A stretch of DNA of 9,925 nt from an uncultured Campylobacter sp. GTDB lineage: Bacteria; Campylobacterota; Campylobacteria; Campylobacterales; Campylobacteraceae. Of the stretch, positions 6,751 through 9,925 are shown piece after piece (the first letter of the stretch is position 1; each line of letters begins with the position of its first letter). Below the pieces are notes generated by a model. It saw only the letters and a program-made list of their open reading frames with translations, did no database searches and was not told the DNA's origin. The stretch is taken from NCBI GenBank assembly GCA_938041615.1, contig CALISV010000355.1, forward strand, positions 1 to 9,925. Reading direction: 5' to 3'. The position numbers and the translations under genes were made by a program.

Positions 6751-7275
6751 ATGGCAAAAGTCAAATTTCACGGCGCAGACATCGCGCTAAAAGGCGAAGA
6801 GATATTCGTGGGCTCATATGCGCCAGAGGTCACGCTCGTCGGGCAGGATCTAGGCGAGTTTAAGGTCGGCGGCAACAACGGCATCGAGATACTAGTCGTA
6901 GTACCGTCGCTAGATACGGGCGTTTGCGCGACTGAGACGCGTAAATTTAACGAAAAGATGGCCGCGAAGCAAGCGATAAAACTAAGCGTGATTTCGATGG
7001 ATTTACCGTTTGCGATGGGTAGATTTTGCTCTACGGAGGGCATCAAAAATTTAAAAGTTGGCAGCGACTTTAGAGCTAGAGAGTTTGGCGAAAAATACGG
7101 CGTAATCATCGGCGAAGGACCGCTTGCGGGACTTTTAGCCAGAGCCGTTTTCGTTATCAAAGACGGCGTCGTCATCCACAAACAAATTGTCCCCGAGATC
7201 GCAGACGAGCCGAACTACGATGCGGTATTTGACGCGATAAAATCAAGCGGAGGTTGTGGCTGCGGGTGTATGTAA
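6751..7275 (+). CDS. tpx: Thiol peroxidase Tpx with Cys-rich C-terminal tail
   Basis: A 174-residue atypical 2-Cys peroxiredoxin that reduces hydrogen and alkyl peroxides using thioredoxin. The peroxidatic Cys59 lies in PSLDTGVCATETRKFN (Thr56, Arg64 also in place), and the resolving Cys93 in DLPFAMGRFCSTEG, the same layout as E. coli Tpx (Cys61, Cys95). No signal peptide is seen, so it is cytoplasmic. I chose ATG 6751 rather than the in-frame ATG 6706: it has AAGGA at 6 nt and begins MAKVKFHG, which fits the family, while 6706 overlaps the promoter. Oddly, the last residues are GGCGCGCM, adding three Cys (169, 171, 173) that E. coli Tpx lacks. It is divergent from the anaerobic reductase pair and convergent with the AlbA_2 gene. 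Confidence 0.95.
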   Translation: MAKVKFHGADIALKGEEIFVGSYAPEVTLVGQDLGEFKVGGNNGIEILVVVPSLDTGVCATETRKFNEKMAAKQAIKLSVISMDLPFAMGRFCSTEGIKNLKVGSDFRAREFGEKYGVIIGEGPLAGLLARAVFVIKDGVVIHKQIVPEIADEPNYDAVFDAIKSSGGCGCGCM

Positions 7276-7293
7276 GATGATCTAATTTTATAT

Positions 7294-7343
7294 TAAGGTT
7301 CAATTATATATTAAGTTTATAATCTAATATTATTTGAACCTTA
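7294..7343. terminator. Long hairpin between convergent tpx and AlbA_2 genes
   Basis: The arms TAAGGTTCAA (7294-7303) and TTGAACCTTA (7334-7343) are perfectly complementary. Inside them ATATTA (7308-7313) pairs with TAATAT (7325-7330) around an 11-nt loop. It lies 18 nt after the tpx stop and 6 nt beyond the AlbA_2 stop, so it could end transcription from both sides. T-runs are short on both strands (TTTT at 7347-7350 on plus), so strength is uncertain. It could also be a remnant of the inserted element's end. Confidence 0.6.
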
Positions 7344-7349
7344 GATGTT

Positions 7350-8324
7350 TTACTGCTTGTGTTTCTTATACAAAGATTTTACTTTCTCATTTGTTAGGTT
7401 TTTATTTCTTAGGTATTCTAAGCATTGAATACTATAATATTTGTTTCCTTTCTTTGTTTCCATAAAACCATCCTGCTTGTCTAGATTGAATTCAAGAACC
7501 AAGGGTCTCATATAAATTGGAGCAAATTCTAAATCTAACTCTTGAAATAACTCTTTCGCCGTATAATAATCGTCCTCCAAATTTATCTTTGGGCATATTA
7601 GTTCTCCATTTTGAATTTCTCCAATTAGTTTTAATGTAGGAGCTCCATCTTTTTCAACGAATTTTCCTTCTTCAACAAACTTGATATTTTTTAATAACTC
7701 TTTATCTAGAACTATACTTCTATCACCGTCCAGGACAATTTCCCCTCTAATTAAATCAAGCATTTTTACATTTCTTGGACCTATAGTTGCTATTTTTTCT
7801 ATGTGCTCCATCCATTTTAGACGTTCTAGTTTTATATTATTATCAAAAATACTTTTTAAGTCTGGATATTTTATTCTTTCGCTTCTTGCGCTATATCTGT
7901 AAAAGATATCACCTTCACTAATTATGGGTTTATTATCTTTTTTTCCATCCGTTTTTGTGCAGACTACAGGTTTATTATTACTTTCACTTACTTCAAAAAT
8001 ACCAAATTTTTTACCACTATATGAAAAACTATAAGTTTCAAATTCGATTTCTGGAGAAAAGTGACCATTAAGAACTTCACTAATATCTTTATTGTCGATA
8101 TTGTCAAAATTATCATTTGTCATACCATTAGCTTTTCTTGGGTTGTCGCTAATTCCAAATACTATATAGCCACCTTTTTTATTAGCAAAAGCAGCCATTG
8201 TTTTTGAATACATTATTAAATCGCCTTTATTGTAGTTGGCTTTGAATTCTAATTTAGTATTTTCTCTATGTCTTAACTTTCCACTTTCATCAACTTCAAT
8301 AATCTTTCTAAAATACTCTTTCAC
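7350..8324 (-). CDS. Schlafen-type AlbA_2 domain protein (putative ATP- or nucleic-acid-binding)
   Basis: A 324-residue protein. Residues 1 to about 155 match the Schlafen AlbA_2 domain: the acidic/basic entry TKLEFKANYN, then KTMAAFANKKGGYIVFGISD, the hallmark, then the IFYRYSARSERI strand. The C-terminal half contains EGKFVEKDGAPTLKLIGEI, a segment I recall from related bacterial AlbA_2 proteins, then a basic helical end (NEKVKSLYKKHKQ). Proteins of this family are often called ATP-binding or transcriptional regulators and some occur in defence islands; the function here is not shown. The start is GTG at 8324 with no clear ribosome site; the frame is open upstream to the nrdA stop. Codon use is AT-rich, unlike all neighbours, so it was probably acquired. 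It lies 54 nt downstream of nrdA on the same strand and may be expressed by read-through. Confidence 0.85.
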   Translation of the reverse strand: MKEYFRKIIEVDESGKLRHRENTKLEFKANYNKGDLIMYSKTMAAFANKKGGYIVFGISDNPRKANGMTNDNFDNIDNKDISEVLNGHFSPEIEFETYSFSYSGKKFGIFEVSESNNKPVVCTKTDGKKDNKPIISEGDIFYRYSARSERIKYPDLKSIFDNNIKLERLKWMEHIEKIATIGPRNVKMLDLIRGEIVLDGDRSIVLDKELLKNIKFVEEGKFVEKDGAPTLKLIGEIQNGELICPKINLEDDYYTAKELFQELDLEFAPIYMRPLVLEFNLDKQDGFMETKKGNKYYSIQCLEYLRNKNLTNEKVKSLYKKHKQ

Positions 8325-8378
8325 GCCGTTTTCGCCATCTATCTGCGAGCGTAAATTTTCTAGCGCGGCGAATAAATT

Positions 8379-9925
8379 TTACTGACACCCCTCGCACTCG
8401 ATCGAGCGGTCTGCGACGTTGTTTAGCTTCTCGCTATCTGGGCTTTCGGAGCGCAGGTAGTAGGTCGATTTTAGTCCCAGCTCCCACGCGAGCGTGTAAA
8501 TTTCGCTCAGATATCCGCCGCTAGCTTTGTCTAGACTCATGAAAATATTTAGGCTTTGGCCTTGGTCGATCCACTTTTGGCGGATGGCGCCGGCACGTAC
8601 GAGCACGCGCTGATCTAGCTCGTAGGCAGGCGTGTAGAACTGCCACGTTTCAGGGCTGAGATTTGGCACGACGTTTGGTATCATACCGCTTAGGTTGTGC
8701 TCGAACCATTTGCGCTTATACACGGGCTCGATCGTCTGCGTGGTGCCCACGAGTATGCTGATGCTCGACGTCGGCGCGATCGCCATCAGATAGCCGTTTC
8801 GCATGCCGTCTTTTTTAACCTTTTCGCGTAGTTTGCTCCAGTCGCAGGCGTTTTCGTCAAAGAGCCCGCCTCTGTCGTTTAGAAGCGCTTTGGCGTTTGC
8901 GTTTGCCGTGTCGATAGGCATCACTCCCCTGCTCCACTTCGAGCCTTCAAAGAGCGGATAAACGCCCTTTTCTACCGCCAAATTTGAGCTGGCGTAGATG
9001 GCGTTGTAGCTTATGTTTTCCATCACGCTATCGATTAGCGCTAGGTGCTCGTAGCTGCCCCATTTTACGCCGCGCTCGGCCAGCATCTGCGCCTCGCCCA
9101 TGACGCCAAGGCCGATCGAGCGGGAGGCTAGGTTGGTGTGTTTGACCTTTTTGTGCGGGTAGAAATTTAGATCGATGACGTTATCTAGCATGCGCACGGC
9201 GATCGGCACGACGCGCTCGATGTCCTCTTTTTTGTTGATTTTGCTTAAATTTATGCTCGCGAGGTTGCACACGGCGGTTTTGCCCTCGACGCTTTCTTTT
9301 TCGACGATGAAAATTTGCTCGCCACTGATGCTATCTAGAGCGCTTAGCTTTTTGGCCTTTTTTGTTATGCCGCTATCGACCGTGACGTCTTCTTCTTCGT
9401 CAAATAGCCGCTCGGAGCCGTTATCAAACGTGATCTTGATCTTGTAGTAGTTTGGTTGCGTGTTTTGGAAAATTTCGGTGCATAAATTTGAGCTTCTGAT
9501 GATGCCGTCGTGGTCGTTTGGATTGGCTTTGTTGGCATTATCTTTAAAGCACAAAAACGGCATGCCGGATTCAAAATAGCTAGTTAAAATTTTCTTCCAC
9601 AGTTCCTTTGCCATGATGACGTTTTTTTGGATCTTTTCATCGTTTTCGTATGCTAGGTAGCGCGCCTCGAACTCATCGCCGTATAGATCGCACAGATCGG
9701 CGACCTCTGCCGGGTCAAATAGTGTCCAGCGCGCATTTTCTTTTACGCGTTTCATGAAAAGGTCGTTTATCCAAAGCGCAGGGAACAGCTCGTGCGCTCT
9801 GCGGCGCTCTTCGCCCGAGTTTTTGCGCAGATCCAGGAAGTCGCTCACGTCCATGTGCCACGGCTCGATGTAGACGGCTATCGCGCCCTTTCTCGTGCCT
9901 AGCTGATCGACGGCGACGGCGATGT
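8379..9925 (-). CDS. nrdA: Class Ia ribonucleoside-diphosphate reductase large subunit (5' end outside window)
   Basis: The alpha subunit reduces NDPs to dNDPs with the tyrosyl radical from NrdB. The frame continues past the ATG at 9852-9854 to the window edge with GTRKGAIAVYIEPWHMDV, so that Met is internal and at least 23 more codons are present. Active-site residues are visible: the SSNLCTEIFQ loop (Asn, thiyl Cys at 9480-9482, Glu), the second redox Cys in AVCNLASINLSK (9267-9269), the APTSSISILVG phosphate loop, the radical-transfer Tyr-Tyr pair in STYYLRS, and the C-terminal CEGC pair (8394-8396 and 8385-8387) that is re-reduced by thioredoxin. The N-terminal ATP-cone and first redox Cys lie outside. 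nrdB does not follow; instead the acquired AlbA_2 gene does, after 54 nt. Confidence 0.97.
   Translation of the reverse strand, partial: IAVAVDQLGTRKGAIAVYIEPWHMDVSDFLDLRKNSGEERRRAHELFPALWINDLFMKRVKENARWTLFDPAEVADLCDLYGDEFEARYLAYENDEKIQKNVIMAKELWKKILTSYFESGMPFLCFKDNANKANPNDHDGIIRSSNLCTEIFQNTQPNYYKIKITFDNGSERLFDEEEDVTVDSGITKKAKKLSALDSISGEQIFIVEKESVEGKTAVCNLASINLSKINKKEDIERVVPIAVRMLDNVIDLNFYPHKKVKHTNLASRSIGLGVMGEAQMLAERGVKWGSYEHLALIDSVMENISYNAIYASSNLAVEKGVYPLFEGSKWSRGVMPIDTANANAKALLNDRGGLFDENACDWSKLREKVKKDGMRNGYLMAIAPTSSISILVGTTQTIEPVYKRKWFEHNLSGMIPNVVPNLSPETWQFYTPAYELDQRVLVRAGAIRQKWIDQGQSLNIFMSLDKASGGYLSEIYTLAWELGLKSTYYLRSESPDSEKLNNVADRSIECEGCQ

Larger units (their letters stand above)
7276..8325. 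other. AT-rich acquired segment between tpx and nrdA
   Basis: Composition changes abruptly just after the tpx stop and again at about 8325. Inside, codons and spacers are AT-rich and only two AAATTT words occur in about 1 kb (near 7579 and 8003), about a quarter of the density elsewhere by my hand count. It holds one gene (AlbA_2) and one hairpin. No transposase, integrase, terminal inverted repeat or target duplication is visible, so the mode of entry is unclear; homologous or illegitimate recombination of a small cargo is the simplest guess. Confidence 0.65.

Noticed and set aside
6768..7181. Minus-strand ORF of 137 residues inside tpx
   Set aside because: Shadow of a clearly assigned gene; low-complexity Ser/Pro/Thr-rich composition and no ribosome site.
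7276..8325. Insertion sequence or multi-gene defence island
   Set aside because: No transposase, integrase, terminal repeats, target duplication or second defence gene is visible; only a single AlbA_2 gene.
9175..9574. ORFs on both strands inside nrdA
   Set aside because: They overlap conserved nrdA active-site coding sequence in other frames.

Overview
The window looks like chromosomal DNA from a Campylobacter of the higher-GC, mostly oral group (the concisus/curvus/showae/rectus type). I infer this from the proteins (GyrB, SRP RNA, short QueF core, class Ia NrdA, small NrdD-tail plus NrdG pair), from intermediate base composition rather than the very AT-rich jejuni type, and from a very strong excess of the hexamer AAATTT. 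The species call is an inference and was not searched.

Layout. Positions 1-4433 hold a compact plus-strand run: the 3' part of gyrB, a membrane protein with degenerate GGDEF and EAL domains, queF with an unusual 100-residue basic tail, and a duplicated HD-domain phosphohydrolase. The genes abut or overlap (1 nt, 9 nt, ATGA overlap), so they are probably co-transcribed. At 4437-4540 on the minus strand lies the 4.5S/SRP RNA gene (ffs), end-on to the HD gene. Then come an unrecognised 144-residue protein (4589-5023) and a decayed gene for a small exported protein (5038-5698) with two frameshifts and no visible start codon.

From 5737 the theme is deoxynucleotide synthesis. On the minus strand, a 53-residue stand-alone glycyl-radical tail of class III ribonucleotide reductase (6441-6602) is followed by its presumed radical-SAM activase nrdG (5737-6423). 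Divergent from them is tpx, a thiol peroxidase with a CGCGC tail (6751-7275). The class Ia reductase large subunit nrdA enters from the right edge on the minus strand (8379-9925, 5' end outside).

Between tpx and nrdA sits about 1.05 kb of visibly AT-rich DNA (about 7276-8324) carrying one Schlafen-type AlbA_2 gene. It is almost free of the AAATTT signature, so it looks horizontally acquired, and it lies in the nrdA downstream position with no promoter of its own that I can see.

The most interesting items are the free-standing NrdD radical tail, the AlbA_2 island with its open-frame junction to nrdA, the QueF basic tail, the HD-domain duplication and the AAATTT signature. I found no CRISPR array, tRNA, insertion sequence or clear multi-gene defence system. 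No stretch over 300 bases lacks a gene.
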